Positions 18,269 through 27,673 of a stretch of DNA of 64,000 nucleotides are shown here, one piece after another. The notes under the pieces were generated by a model that saw nothing but the letters and a program-made list of their open reading frames with translations, made no database searches and was not told the DNA's origin. Where the stretch lies: the NCBI RefSeq assembly GCF_003264115.1, contig NZ_CP021912.1, positions 868,001 to 932,000 of the forward strand. Direction: 5' to 3'. This DNA is from Erythrobacter sp. KY5 (lineage in GTDB: Bacteria; Pseudomonadota; Alphaproteobacteria; Sphingomonadales; Sphingomonadaceae). Both the position numbers and the translations under genes were made by a program. Each line of letters starts with the position of its first letter. Position 1 is the first letter of the stretch.

Positions 18269-19537
18269 ATGGCAGAAGCATACATCATCGACGCAGTGCG
18301 CACTCCGCGCGGGATCGGCAAGCAGGGCAAGGGCGCGCTCGCGGAACAGCATCCGCAGCATCTCGCTGCGACAGTGCTCAAGGCGATTGCCGAGCGCAAC
18401 AGCCTCGACACCAGCACTGTCGATGATGTGATCTGGTCGGTTTCGACGCAGGACGGGATGCAGGGCGGCGACATGGGGCGCATGGCCGCTCTCGATGCAG
18501 GCTACGACATCACGTCCTCTGGCACGACGCTCGATCGGTTCTGCGGCGGCGGGATCACGTCTGTGAACCTTGCGGCGGCGCAGGTGATGAGCGGTATGGA
18601 AGACTGTATCGTTGCAGGCGGCACGGAAATGATGAGCCTCACCGCAGCAATGACAAAGGAAAAGATGCAGGCCGGCATCAAGCCGATGATGATGGGCAGC
18701 TACAACGAGCGCTTGCAGAGCGTGCATCCGCAATCGCATCAGGGCATTTGCGGCGACGCGATTGCCACCATCGAAGGTTTCACCCGTGAGGAGCTGGACG
18801 AGGTCGGCTACCGCTCACAGCAGCGCGCCGCTGAGGCGATCAGCGAAGGCCGCTTCGACAAGTCGGTGGTTCCCGTGACGCTTGACGATGGCACCGTCGT
18901 TCTGGATCGTGAGGAGTATCCGCGTCCGCAGACAACGATGGAGGACCTCGCCAAGCTTGAGCCCGCCTTTACGAAGATTGCAGACGTTCCACTCGATGCG
19001 AAGGGCACGACCTTCCGCGGCCTCGTCAATCAGAAGTATCCAGACGTTGAGATTCAGCATTTCCACCATGCGGGCAACAGCTCGGGCGTGGTCGATGGCG
19101 CGGCTGCGGTGCTGGTCTGCTCGAAAGCCTATGCCGAGAAGCACGGCCTCAAGCCGCGTGCCCGCATCGTTGCGACCGCTAATATGGGCGATGACCCCAC
19201 GCTGATGCTCAACGCGCCGGTTCCTGCTGCGAAGAAAGTGCTGGAGAAGGCGGGCCTGACCCTCGACGATATCGACCTGTTCGAAATCAACGAAGCGTTT
19301 GCCGTGGTCGCTGCCAAATTCGTGCGCGATCTCGGGCTCGACTGGGACAAGGTCAACGTCAATGGCGGCTCGATTGCGCTGGGCCACCCGATCGGTGCGA
19401 CCGGTTCGATCCTGATCGGTACCATGGTCGATGAACTTGAGCGCCGCGATCTCAACACGGGCCTCGTCACGATGTGCGCGGCGGGTGGGATGGCTCCGGC
19501 AATCATCATCGAGCGTGTGGACGGTTTTGTCGACTGA
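18269..19537 (+). CDS. Acetyl-CoA C-acyltransferase (thiolase)
   Basis: 422 aa with start MAEAYIIDAVRTPRG at 18269, preceded by GAGAGAGA. The open frame from 18170 has an unrelated N-terminus. The nucleophile Cys92 lies in DRFCGGGITSVN, His373 in GGSIALGHPIGATGS and the second catalytic Cys403 in MCAAGGMAPA, so all three catalytic residues are present. It cleaves 3-ketoacyl-CoA with CoA. A second thiolase-like gene begins 11 nt after its stop, so the two probably form one transcript. Confidence 0.94.
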   Translation: MAEAYIIDAVRTPRGIGKQGKGALAEQHPQHLAATVLKAIAERNSLDTSTVDDVIWSVSTQDGMQGGDMGRMAALDAGYDITSSGTTLDRFCGGGITSVNLAAAQVMSGMEDCIVAGGTEMMSLTAAMTKEKMQAGIKPMMMGSYNERLQSVHPQSHQGICGDAIATIEGFTREELDEVGYRSQQRAAEAISEGRFDKSVVPVTLDDGTVVLDREEYPRPQTTMEDLAKLEPAFTKIADVPLDAKGTTFRGLVNQKYPDVEIQHFHHAGNSSGVVDGAAAVLVCSKAYAEKHGLKPRARIVATANMGDDPTLMLNAPVPAAKKVLEKAGLTLDDIDLFEINEAFAVVAAKFVRDLGLDWDKVNVNGGSIALGHPIGATGSILIGTMVDELERRDLNTGLVTMCAAGGMAPAIIIERVDGFVD

Positions 19538-19548
19538 GGCGCGCTCGC

Positions 19549-21072
19549 ATGGTGGCCGACAACACACCTGTCATAATCGGGGTAGGACAGTATTCGGAGC
19601 GGGTCGGCGAACCCGGTTACGAGGCGCTGTCCTACGCCGATCTGAGCGGCCGAGCTCTGGCGGCGGCCATTGCCGATTGTTCGGCTGATAGATCGGTCGC
19701 GGCAGCTATCGATACGCTTGCCTCAATCCGTGCATTCGAAATGTCGCGGCCCGGTAAGGAGCCTCCTTTCGGTGCACCAGACAATGTCCCGGGCGCGGTG
19801 GCGAAGCGCGTCGGTGCAAGCCCTCGACGCATGATACTCTCGACCTCGGGCGGACAGACCAATCAGCAATATGTCGGCGAGTTTGCGGCGGCTATCGCTG
19901 CTGGCGAGAGCGAATGCGCGGTTATCGTCGGTTCCGAAGCGATTTCCACCGCGCTCGCCCTGGCGGCGAAAGGCGGGAAGCCGGATTGGTCGGAAGATGT
20001 CGGCGGTGAATTCGAGGATCGCGGCTTCGGTGTCGATGGCCTGATGGAAATGGGTTTGTTCGCTCACGGCGCGACGGGCGCGATCCCTCTATACGCCATC
20101 GCCGAAAACGCGCGGCGGGCAAAGTTGGGCAAGGGGCTGGAGGAATATCGCCGCGATATTGGCGAACTGTTTAAGCCCTTCACAAAGATTGCGGCGGCAA
20201 ATCCGCATTCAGCTGCCCCGGTCGAGCGAAGCGCCCAGGAGCTTGCCACGGTGACGGAGCGCAATCGCATTGTTGCCGAGCCCTACACTCGAATGACCGT
20301 GGCGCGGGACCAGGTGAACCAGGCGGCGGCCATTATCATTGCCAGTGCGGGCAAGGCGCGAGATCTGGGCGTGCCGAAAGGAAAATGGGTCCACATCCAT
20401 GCCGTGACCTCAGTGACAGAACTGGAGCTCAGCGAGCGGCCAGACATCGCGGCGAATCCCGCCTCGATCGCCTCAGTTGAGCGCGCTCTCGATCTGGCGG
20501 GCAGGCACATGGATCAGATCGGCTATCTGGATTTCTATTCGTGTTTTGCCATTCCTGTGTTCAATCAATGCGATCATTTCGGCATCGCCTACGACGATCC
20601 GCGCGGCCTTACCCTTACCGGCGGTCTGCCGTTCTTTGGCGGGGCAGGGAACAACTACTCCGCACATGCCATCTGCGAGGCGGTTGCGCGAGTTCGCAGC
20701 GACAGGGGCAGCTTTGCTCTGGTCGGAGCCAATGGCGGCTGGATGAGCAAGTATGCGACCGGGATATACTCGACCGATCCGGCCAGCTGGGCATCCATGC
20801 GGTTCGAGACGCTCCAGAAACAAGACAATGGCATCGCGCGAAGCGACCAGCCTTTCGAAAGCGCGAGGATTGAGAGCTACACCATCAATCATTCGAAGAG
20901 CGGCAGCGACGCGGTGTGGATCGGGCGCAACGAGGCGAACGAACGCGTCGTGGGTAATGCCGACTTGTCGCACGAGCCAACACGCTCCCTGTTCGAAGGG
21001 GGCCAGCCCTTTGGCGCGACGCTTTCGATCACACGCGACACGCGCGGCCGTAATATCGGGCGCGTCGCCTAG
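19549..21072 (+). CDS. Thiolase-like acetyl-CoA acetyltransferase, long form
   Basis: 507 aa with start MVADNTPVIIGVGQ at 19549, 11 nt after the preceding thiolase. It has a divergent thiolase core (RMILSTSGGQTNQQYVGEFA and LTLTGGLPFFGGAGNNYSAHAI) and an extra C-terminal domain of about 90 residues (ESYTINHSKSGSDAVWIGR...), as in the SCP-x-like 'thiolase with additional C-terminal domain' group. In this group the usual first Cys is replaced (STSGGQTNQQ here), so it may act as an acyl-CoA lyase for branched or sterol-like side chains rather than as a normal thiolase. Its stop shares CTAG with the convergent gene. Confidence 0.8.
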   Translation: MVADNTPVIIGVGQYSERVGEPGYEALSYADLSGRALAAAIADCSADRSVAAAIDTLASIRAFEMSRPGKEPPFGAPDNVPGAVAKRVGASPRRMILSTSGGQTNQQYVGEFAAAIAAGESECAVIVGSEAISTALALAAKGGKPDWSEDVGGEFEDRGFGVDGLMEMGLFAHGATGAIPLYAIAENARRAKLGKGLEEYRRDIGELFKPFTKIAAANPHSAAPVERSAQELATVTERNRIVAEPYTRMTVARDQVNQAAAIIIASAGKARDLGVPKGKWVHIHAVTSVTELELSERPDIAANPASIASVERALDLAGRHMDQIGYLDFYSCFAIPVFNQCDHFGIAYDDPRGLTLTGGLPFFGGAGNNYSAHAICEAVARVRSDRGSFALVGANGGWMSKYATGIYSTDPASWASMRFETLQKQDNGIARSDQPFESARIESYTINHSKSGSDAVWIGRNEANERVVGNADLSHEPTRSLFEGGQPFGATLSITRDTRGRNIGRVA

Positions 21073-21713
21073 TCCCTTTTGCGCTGCCCGCCCAGGAAAT
21101 CGAGCGCGTCAAAACCTTCGGGCGCTGGCACTTCCGTGATTGGATCGTCGCGATCATCAAATTCGGTTCGCAGCGCGCGGCTCATCACGGCATGCATCAT
21201 GTACATGGCTGTGGTGTAAGTGAGCTCAAGGATTTCCTCGTCCGAGAACTCCTCCTTGAGCTGGTCGAACAATGTGTCAGGCACACGGCCCTGGTGAGTG
21301 ACCAGACGATCCGCATAAGCCAGCACAAGGCGCTCCTTGGCGTCAAAACAGGTCGCGGTCTGCCAAGTCGGGAGAGCCTCGATCTTCTCTTCAGGGTAGG
21401 CAAGCCCGCGCAAGCTCTTGCAATGCTGCGAAAATACGAACTGGCTTCCGACCGCCCATCCAGCCCATGTCTGGCCCAGCTCGCGCAGGATCGGATCGAG
21501 CTTTCGTGAGGGGTCGCGATAATAGGCAAAGCCCTGGCTCGCATGTTTCAGCGTCGCTGGCGAATTGGCAAATACGGTCCACCAATCGCCCGGTGTCCCG
21601 GTCGCCGTTCCGGGCTCTGTTACCGGATCTCGCTCCCCGAAGAGCAGGGCGTAAAGCGGCAGCGCGACCTTTTCGTCGGCCTCGTTTCTTGGGACCTCTC
21701 TCAAGCGTGGCAT
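21069..21713 (-). CDS. Carboxymuconolactone decarboxylase (CMD/AhpD-like) family protein
   Basis: A 214-aa all-helical protein with the CMD-family core SRKLDPILRELGQTWAGWAVGSQFVFSQHCKSLRGL and the later LTYTTAMYMMHAVMSRAL. The CxxC-His of AhpD-type peroxidase members is not present: the Cys at QHCKSLRGL has no second Cys, so a redox role is doubtful. The N-terminus is PRLREVPRNEADE, and this branch commonly sits with fatty-acid and aromatic catabolic genes. Its stop overlaps the convergent thiolase stop in CTAG (21069-21072). The upstream VOC gene is 3 nt away. Confidence 0.75.
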   Translation of the reverse strand: MPRLREVPRNEADEKVALPLYALLFGERDPVTEPGTATGTPGDWWTVFANSPATLKHASQGFAYYRDPSRKLDPILRELGQTWAGWAVGSQFVFSQHCKSLRGLAYPEEKIEALPTWQTATCFDAKERLVLAYADRLVTHQGRVPDTLFDQLKEEFSDEEILELTYTTAMYMMHAVMSRALRTEFDDRDDPITEVPAPEGFDALDFLGGQRKRD

Positions 21714-21716
21714 GCT

Positions 21717-22250
21717 CTACGCCTCCACCCTGTCCGCAGCAGTCGCGGGTTTGTGAGAAATGTCGCCCGGACCAAAAGCTTTGGTCGTCGCGGCAAATTC
21801 CAGCATGATGCCGTTCGGGTCGGTGAAGTAGACTGATCGCACAAACACGCCCTCGTGCATCTCGCGTGACATGCCTGCGGGACTGTCATCGTGATTGACC
21901 ACTGTATGCGTGTGTTCGACCCCGGCGTCCTCCAGCCGATCCAGCGCAGCTTCCAGTTCCTCTTCGGCCATGTCGAAAGCGAGATGGTTCATCGAACCCA
22001 CCGCAGTCTTCGCATCCATCGGAAACTTGCGGACCGATGCAATGCCCGGAGCTGCCGGGGGGCCGTCCTCCCACCAGAAGAAAGCCACTGCGCTTCCTCC
22101 GCCGCAGTCGAAGAAGAAGTGCTGCCCGCCACCGGGCAGTTCGACCGTCTTGAAGAGCGGCATGTTAAGCACCTGCGTGTAGAATCTGGTCGTTTCCTGC
22201 ATGTCGCGGCAGACAAGCGCGACGTGGTTGATACCTTTGGTCTTGATCAT
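21717..22250 (-). CDS. VOC-family (glyoxalase/extradiol dioxygenase fold) protein
   Basis: 177 aa with start MIKTKGINHVALVCRDM at 22250, directly preceded by GGAGAGACC. The longer open frame to 22535 is antisense to hppD. Two betaalphabetabetabeta modules are seen: the first begins INHVALVCRDMQETTRFYTQVL and the second includes SMNHLAFDMAEEELEAALD and ends YFTDPNGIMLEFA, with the metal-binding His and Glu positions of the fold. It may be a dioxygenase, lyase or isomerase. It is divergent from hppD across a shared control region and cotranscribed with the CMD gene. Confidence 0.8.
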   Translation of the reverse strand: MIKTKGINHVALVCRDMQETTRFYTQVLNMPLFKTVELPGGGQHFFFDCGGGSAVAFFWWEDGPPAAPGIASVRKFPMDAKTAVGSMNHLAFDMAEEELEAALDRLEDAGVEHTHTVVNHDDSPAGMSREMHEGVFVRSVYFTDPNGIMLEFAATTKAFGPGDISHKPATAADRVEA

Positions 22251-22321
22251 AGGTCTCTCCAGCTGCGCGCAGCCTGCCCTGATCCCTTTCGGCTTGCAAA
22301 TCCATTTGGAGCGAATGCTCT

Positions 22322-22375
22322 TTGACAAATTGAGCGTTTCAGCGTAACTAGTTTCAAACGTAACCAGTTTGAAAC
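22322..22375 (+). promoter_or_regulatory. hppD promoter overlapped by a two-copy operator
   Basis: A near-consensus promoter, TTGACA (22322-22327), 17-nt spacer, TAACTA (22345-22350). Starting 1 nt before the -10 box is a tandem direct repeat, GTAACTAGTTTCAAAC (22344-22359) and GTAACCAGTTTGAAAC (22360-22375), 14 of 16 matching. It also contains a perfect 9-bp inverted repeat, GTTTCAAAC (22351-22359) and GTTTGAAAC (22367-22375), separated by 7 nt. The position over the -10 and start point fits a repressor site. The ATG is 12 nt downstream. Confidence 0.75.
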
Positions 22376-22386
22376 AAAGAGACGCG

Positions 22387-23508
22387 ATGATGACAATGCA
22401 CCCCGGAGACCTTTTCGATAACCCCGCCGGCCTCGACGGCTTCGAGTTTGTCGAATTCTGCGCGCCGGAGAAAGGCGTGCTTGAACCCGTCTTCGAGGCA
22501 ATGGGCTTCACGCTGGTCGCCAAGCACCGCTCCAAGGATGTTCACCTGTGGCGCCAAGGGGGCATCAATCTCGTCGTCAATTACGAACCGCGCAGTGCAG
22601 CATGGTACTTCGCGCGCGAGCATGGCCCGTCCGCTTGCGGAATGGCGTTCCGCGTGCGCGATGCGGCAAAGGCCTATGAACACCTGATCGCTCAAGGTGC
22701 CGAGCCGGTCGCGAACGAGCCCGGTCCGATGGAATTGCGCATCCCGGCGATCCGCGGGATCGGCGGAGCAATCCTTTACCTCGTCGACCGCTATGCGGGC
22801 GCAGAAGGCAAGAGCCTGACAATCTACGACATCGATTTCGATTACCTCCCCGGTGTCGATCCCTATCCCGAAGGTGCGGGCTTCCACACGATCGATCACC
22901 TCACCCACAACGTATATACCGGTCGCATGAAGTACTGGGCGGATTACTACGAGACGCTCTTCAACTTTCAGGAAATCCGCTTCTTCGACATCAAGGGCGA
23001 GTATACCGGCCTCACGTCGAAAGCGCTTACTGCGCCAGACGGCAAGATCCGCATCCCGCTCAATGAAGAAGGCGAGGGCGGCAAGGGCCAGATCGAGGAG
23101 TTCCTGCGCGAATTCAACGGTGAAGGCATTCAGCACATTGCGCTGATCTGCGAAGACCTTGTGGCATGCTGGGACCGCCTGAAGGAATTTGGCGTGCCCT
23201 TTATGACCGCGCCGCCCGAAACTTATTACGAGATGCTCGACGAGCGCCTTCCCGGTCATGGCGAGAATGCCGATGACCTCAAGATGCGCGGCATTCTGCT
23301 TGATGGCACGACTGAGGGCGGTCAGCCCCGCTTGCTGCTGCAAATTTTCGCTGAAGCGCAGGTCGGGCCAGTCTTCTTTGAATTTATTCAGCGCAAAGGC
23401 GACGATGGCTTTGGCGAGGGTAACTTCAAAGCATTGTTTGAAAGCATCGAACGCGATCAGATCGCACGCGGCGTGCTCGCCACTGCCGACAAGGAACCGG
23501 CACAATGA
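22387..23508 (+). CDS. hppD: 4-hydroxyphenylpyruvate dioxygenase
   Basis: 373 aa with start [10 protein letters not shown] at 22387, preceded by AAAGAGACGCG. An in-frame ATG at 22369 would lie within the operator's transcribed edge. Iron ligands are in the usual places: His in [14 protein letters not shown], His in [14 protein letters not shown] and Glu in [13 protein letters not shown]. The enzyme turns 4-hydroxyphenylpyruvate into homogentisate in tyrosine breakdown. The C-terminal HPPD helix region ([21 protein letters not shown]) is intact. A VOC gene overlaps its stop by 4 nt. Homogentisate dioxygenase and the later enzymes are not in the window. Confidence 0.96.
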   Translation: MMTMHPGDLFDNPAGLDGFEFVEFCAPEKGVLEPVFEAMGFTLVAKHRSKDVHLWRQGGINLVVNYEPRSAAWYFAREHGPSACGMAFRVRDAAKAYEHLIAQGAEPVANEPGPMELRIPAIRGIGGAILYLVDRYAGAEGKSLTIYDIDFDYLPGVDPYPEGAGFHTIDHLTHNVYTGRMKYWADYYETLFNFQEIRFFDIKGEYTGLTSKALTAPDGKIRIPLNEEGEGGKGQIEEFLREFNGEGIQHIALICEDLVACWDRLKEFGVPFMTAPPETYYEMLDERLPGHGENADDLKMRGILLDGTTEGGQPRLLLQIFAEAQVGPVFFEFIQRKGDDGFGEGNFKALFESIERDQIARGVLATADKEPAQ

Positions 23509-24065
23509 GCCATCCTGTAAAACTGGGCGGAGTCCATCACGCGGCTTATCGCTGCAAGGACGCCAAAGAGACGGTCGAATGGTATGGCCGCGTGCTGGGC
23601 ATGGATTACACGACCGCCTTTGCCGAGGACCATGTGCCTTCGACCGGCGAATACGATCCCTACATGCATGTCTTTCTGGATGCGGGAAACGGCAACATCC
23701 TGGCCTTTTTCGAGCTGCCCAACCAGAAGGACATGGGCCGTGACGAAAACACGCCGGCCTGGGTCCAGCATCTCGCGTTCCGTGTGCCTGACGAAGCGGC
23801 GCTGCTGTCGGCCAAGGCTCATATTGAGGCGGAGGGCATCGAGGTGCTTGGGCCCACGCATCACGGCATCTTCAAGTCGATCTACTTCTTCGACCCCAAT
23901 GGTCACCGCGTCGAACTCGCCGCCGATATCGGAACCGATGAACAATATGCGGAACTGAAGCGTGTTGCCCCGATGATGCTGGAGGAATGGAGCGAGACCA
24001 AGAAGGCCCCGCGCCATGCCGATTGGCTGCATGAAATCGCCCGCAAGGAACACGGCAGCGCCTGA
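23505..24065 (+). CDS. VOC-family protein cotranscribed with hppD
   Basis: A 186-aa protein whose ATG overlaps the hppD stop (ATGA), which implies translational coupling. It has VOC modules [21 protein letters not shown] and [20 protein letters not shown], and a final [14 protein letters not shown] with metal-ligand Glu. It ends with a charged helical tail, [13 protein letters not shown]. It may be an extradiol-type dioxygenase or isomerase acting on homogentisate-pathway compounds. It is not an obvious homogentisate 1,2-dioxygenase, which has a different (cupin) fold. A strong terminator follows. Confidence 0.8.
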   Translation: MSHPVKLGGVHHAAYRCKDAKETVEWYGRVLGMDYTTAFAEDHVPSTGEYDPYMHVFLDAGNGNILAFFELPNQKDMGRDENTPAWVQHLAFRVPDEAALLSAKAHIEAEGIEVLGPTHHGIFKSIYFFDPNGHRVELAADIGTDEQYAELKRVAPMMLEEWSETKKAPRHADWLHEIARKEHGSA

Positions 24066-24086
24066 ACGATCTTGCGGTATCGGACA

Positions 24087-24124
24087 AAAAAGGGGCGCGA
24101 AGGATGACCTTCGCGCCCCTTTTT
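24087..24124. terminator. Bidirectional Rho-independent terminator
   Basis: A-run, GGGGCGCGAAGG (24092-24103), loop ATGA, CCTTCGCGCCCC (24108-24119) and a T-run to 24124. This 12-bp perfect stem lies between the convergent hppD operon and a TonB receptor gene and serves both. Confidence 0.95.
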
Positions 24125-24144
24125 GTCTGGCGTGATGCCTTTGA

Positions 24145-27100
24145 CTACATCGTAACCGTTGCACCCAGGAAGAACAGGGTGCCAACCGGGCTCACTGGAT
24201 AAGCCTGTTCGGTCACGAAGGGATTACGGCCGAAGACATTGTTCACACCGCCATAGATGTTCAGCATGTCCGAAGCCTCGAAACTGACCTGGATGTCGTG
24301 AATGAACGCGTCGCCGGAAAGGCCGTTTGCGACCGAGAAGGTGTCCTCCCCGGTGTTACCCACTTCCTCAATCTCAACGGCGCGAAGGCCCATGGAGTCA
24401 AGATAGGTTGTCGACCATGTGAAGCTGAAGCGGTCGTAATCCGCAGTAAGCGCAGCACGGCCCGCCCATTCGGGGCGCTGCAGTTCGCCCAGCTCAGGGT
24501 CAACCAGCGTCGGATCGCTCGGATCGAAGAAGTCGTTGAGCTTGTCGACCCAGTTGCCGCTTGCATTCAGCGTGAAGCTAACCGGCCCGACGCCAAAGCG
24601 ATACTGCATGGCCGCTTCGATACCGGCGGTTTCCTGACGCGCGAAATTGAGCGAACTCTGCCGTAGGAAGGTAAAGCCACCGTTCGCAGGATTGCGATCA
24701 AAGAGCGAGCAGAACGCGTTGCTGATGCTGGCACTGTCGACGCAGTTGTCGACAATGTCCTGCGAGCCGACCGGGTTGATCGCATCCTCGATCTCGATGT
24801 TGTAGTAATCGACGCTCAGGACAAAGCCCGGGAGGAAGCGCGGCGTGATTTGCGTACCGACCGTCCAGGTGGTTGCCGATTCTTCCTGCAGGTTCGGGTT
24901 ACCGCTGATCGATCCCGAGAAGCGCGCTGTCAAAGGATCGACGTAGCTATACGTTCCCGTTCCGAAAGTCGGATCGAAGCCGATCTGGTTGAAGAAGGCC
25001 GTGCAGTTTGCCTGGCGCAGCGCCGGATCAGCTGCCGTTACCAGATTGCCGACATCACACGGATCGACCGGACGGAAGAACGCACCTTGAGCCGGGTTGA
25101 ACAGCTCGTTGATATTCGGTGCGCGTACCGCTTCGGAGTAGGTGCCGCGGAATAGGATATCCTGCGACGGAGCCCACAGACCGCTAACGTTCCAGGTGAA
25201 GGTATCGCCAACGGTCGAGTAGCTCGAGAAACGCGCTGCAGCGCTAAGCTCAAGCGTTTCTGCAAAAGCCACACCGGACAGGAACGGCAGGCGAATCTCG
25301 GTAAAGATGTCGTAGACATCGTACTTGCCGCCCGCATTGCTGATGATGGTCGCAGGGTCGAAGACCAGCGAGTTTTGCGACAAACCGAGATCGCGCAGAA
25401 GAGCACCCTCGGTCGCGTCAGGCGTGGTCACCGGAATGACCCCGCGAACCAGCGGATCGAACTCGGAGGCGGATTCCTCTTCGCGGTACTCAAGGCCGAA
25501 GGCGAAACCGATGGGGCCGCCTGGAAGCTCAAGGAACGCGCCGGTATTGCCCGTGAAGATCGCGCTGAAGACGAGTTGCTCGAGCTCGAATTCGTTGACC
25601 ACGGTGGTGGTGATGAAGTCGATCGCCTCCTGGCTGATCGCACCCACACCGCCGAGTACGTTAGCCGGGCGGCACTGGCCATCGCCGGGATTGAAGGTGA
25701 AGAAGCCAGGATCGCTCGCCGGGATGCCAAATGGCGTCGTCGCCGGGGCTGTTGGGTCGATGTCCGAACGACAGATCGGGCTACCGCCGGGGCCGCTAAC
25801 GACATCGATGGCCGCAAAGAGGCGATCTGTGATGACGCGGTTGGCATCAAGCGTGGTCTGGTTGAACTTGCCGTAGTTCGCTGACACTTCGTAGGAGAAG
25901 TAGTCCGACGTATCGCCGCGGAAACCGGCTACGAAACGGTAGGTCTCGAATTCGTTGCGGTTGCGGTTGGGGCCGAAGTCAGCCGGGTCGCGGGTGAGGT
26001 ACAGGCCCTCATCTGTTCCGTTTCCGAAGAACAGCGGCGCAACATATTGCTGAAGATCAGGCGTGATGAACGGGTTTTCTGCACGGATTGTCAGCAGGTC
26101 GTAGAAGGTGTTCGGCTGGGCCTGGAACTCGGCCGAATTCGAGACATATTTGCCTTCGAAAAAGAAAGTCGCAGCGTTTGAGATTTCATAGGTGAGATTG
26201 GCGTTGACCGACCAACGCTCTGTCTCAGGGACGAGCGAGTTTTCATCGAAGTTGTTCGGAATTCCGTCGCCGCCGAACTGGTTGAACAGTCCGGTGATCA
26301 GACCATCTCGATACACGCTAAGCGAGCCGTCATTATTGATGACGGCACAACCGCCTGCAAGACCGAAGGCGCCCGCGTTGAAGGTGCTGTTGAAGCCCAC
26401 CGCCGACTCAAGACAGTCAGGCGTGCCGTTACCATTGATATCAGGACCATCGCTCAGGCCAATGTCGCCCGGTGCGACGACGCCGCCTGCCGACGAAAGC
26501 GAGAAGCGCGGGTCGAACGCGATGAATCGACGCGGTGCGTTGACCGCACGCGCAATCAGAGCCTGCTCGGTCGCTGTCGGTGTGAAGCCATCTGCCGATG
26601 AAGGGATCAAGCCACCGATGATCGACCCGTTGGCGAGAAAGTTTGGCGTGTCGGCCGCGTTAAGCTCGCCGGTTTGGAAGAACAGCGCCGGGTTAGCCTG
26701 ATCATCGAAGATGCCGTTATTGCGTGAGAACGACCGATCACCGAACTGCAGCTCCTCGCCATAGGCATACTCGCCCGAGACCACGAAGTTGCCGCGGCCA
26801 TCGGCGAAATTGACGCCCCACGTCAGGTCACCGTTGATGCGCCATGCATCGCCCTGGTCGGAGATACCGGACTGGATGTTCGCCTGCAGACCTTCAAAAT
26901 CATCACGCAGGATGAAATTGACAACGCCGGTTACAGCGTCGGCACCGTAGATCGAAGATGCGCCGCCGGTCAGGGTTTCGACGCGCTCGATAAGAGCGTT
27001 AGGAATCGAGTTGACGTCTACAGCTTGTTCACCCGCAACACCCGATACGTGACGACGACCATTTACCAGCACCAACGTGCGGTTGGGACCAAGGCCACGA

Positions 27101-27444
27101 AGGTTCAGGACCGATTGACCGACCGAAATGTTCTGACCCGCAAATACGCTGTCTAGCGAACCTTCCGAAGTGATCGAGGTTGAAAGCGCTGGGATATCGC
27201 GAAGCACGTCAACCACGTCGGGTGTACCGGCTTTCGTCAAGGCGTCTGAATCAACGGATATGATTGGGGCTGGTGCACCGATGTTCGGGTCAATTGCAAT
27301 GCGCGAGCCGGTCACGACAATGCGATTTTCATCGCCGTCCGAGGCGTTTTCACCGTCGGCAGTTGACTGGGCGTATGCCGTGAAGGGCATTGTGCTGGCG
27401 GCGGCGAGTAGGAGCGCCTGTCCCGAAATCTTGAGAGGTCTCAT
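24145..27444 (-). CDS. Large TonB-dependent outer-membrane receptor (1099 aa)
   Basis: Start MRPLKISGQALLLAAAS at 27444, with AGGAACC 7 nt before it. The signal peptide ends at AYAQ. A TonB box (NRIVVTGSRI) and plug follow, with DVVDVLRDIPALSTS, LNLRGLGPNRTLVLVNGRRH and GGASSIYGADAVTGVVNFIL, the signature of the Oar-like 'TonB-dependent receptor plug' group that often takes peptides or large organic ligands. The barrel is long and ends GATVTM without the usual terminal aromatic residue. It is divergent from a secreted carboxypeptidase, which supports peptide uptake as its job (inference). Confidence 0.93.
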   Translation of the reverse strand: MRPLKISGQALLLAAASTMPFTAYAQSTADGENASDGDENRIVVTGSRIAIDPNIGAPAPIISVDSDALTKAGTPDVVDVLRDIPALSTSITSEGSLDSVFAGQNISVGQSVLNLRGLGPNRTLVLVNGRRHVSGVAGEQAVDVNSIPNALIERVETLTGGASSIYGADAVTGVVNFILRDDFEGLQANIQSGISDQGDAWRINGDLTWGVNFADGRGNFVVSGEYAYGEELQFGDRSFSRNNGIFDDQANPALFFQTGELNAADTPNFLANGSIIGGLIPSSADGFTPTATEQALIARAVNAPRRFIAFDPRFSLSSAGGVVAPGDIGLSDGPDINGNGTPDCLESAVGFNSTFNAGAFGLAGGCAVINNDGSLSVYRDGLITGLFNQFGGDGIPNNFDENSLVPETERWSVNANLTYEISNAATFFFEGKYVSNSAEFQAQPNTFYDLLTIRAENPFITPDLQQYVAPLFFGNGTDEGLYLTRDPADFGPNRNRNEFETYRFVAGFRGDTSDYFSYEVSANYGKFNQTTLDANRVITDRLFAAIDVVSGPGGSPICRSDIDPTAPATTPFGIPASDPGFFTFNPGDGQCRPANVLGGVGAISQEAIDFITTTVVNEFELEQLVFSAIFTGNTGAFLELPGGPIGFAFGLEYREEESASEFDPLVRGVIPVTTPDATEGALLRDLGLSQNSLVFDPATIISNAGGKYDVYDIFTEIRLPFLSGVAFAETLELSAAARFSSYSTVGDTFTWNVSGLWAPSQDILFRGTYSEAVRAPNINELFNPAQGAFFRPVDPCDVGNLVTAADPALRQANCTAFFNQIGFDPTFGTGTYSYVDPLTARFSGSISGNPNLQEESATTWTVGTQITPRFLPGFVLSVDYYNIEIEDAINPVGSQDIVDNCVDSASISNAFCSLFDRNPANGGFTFLRQSSLNFARQETAGIEAAMQYRFGVGPVSFTLNASGNWVDKLNDFFDPSDPTLVDPELGELQRPEWAGRAALTADYDRFSFTWSTTYLDSMGLRAVEIEEVGNTGEDTFSVANGLSGDAFIHDIQVSFEASDMLNIYGGVNNVFGRNPFVTEQAYPVSPVGTLFFLGATVTM

Positions 27445-27499
27445 ATCGGTTCCTGTTATGTTGTTGCGATGCACCATGCTCTCTTGCAGAAGTGATCTA

Positions 27500-27505
27500 T
27501 GTCAA
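27500..27505 (-). promoter_or_regulatory. Possible -35 box of the large TonB receptor
   Basis: A perfect TTGACA on the reverse strand, 56 nt before the receptor start codon. No good -10 box is seen 17 nt downstream, so this is only a weak candidate. Confidence 0.25.
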
Positions 27506-27673
27506 GAACCCGCCGATTGAATCGTGCGATTTTCGCTCATGCGTGGCAATTTTGTTACGCGTCGTAGGGGTGCGGGGGCCCAGAGCGAAAGCTCCGGCTT
27601 GACCGAGAATGGCGATTGGCCGAACAGACGCGCACTGCAGAGCAGCGATGAGAAACAAAAGGGCTGACGAATA

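Noticed and set aside
22354..23505. 383-aa minus-strand frame
   Set aside because: Antisense to hppD and covering its operator; no family motifs.
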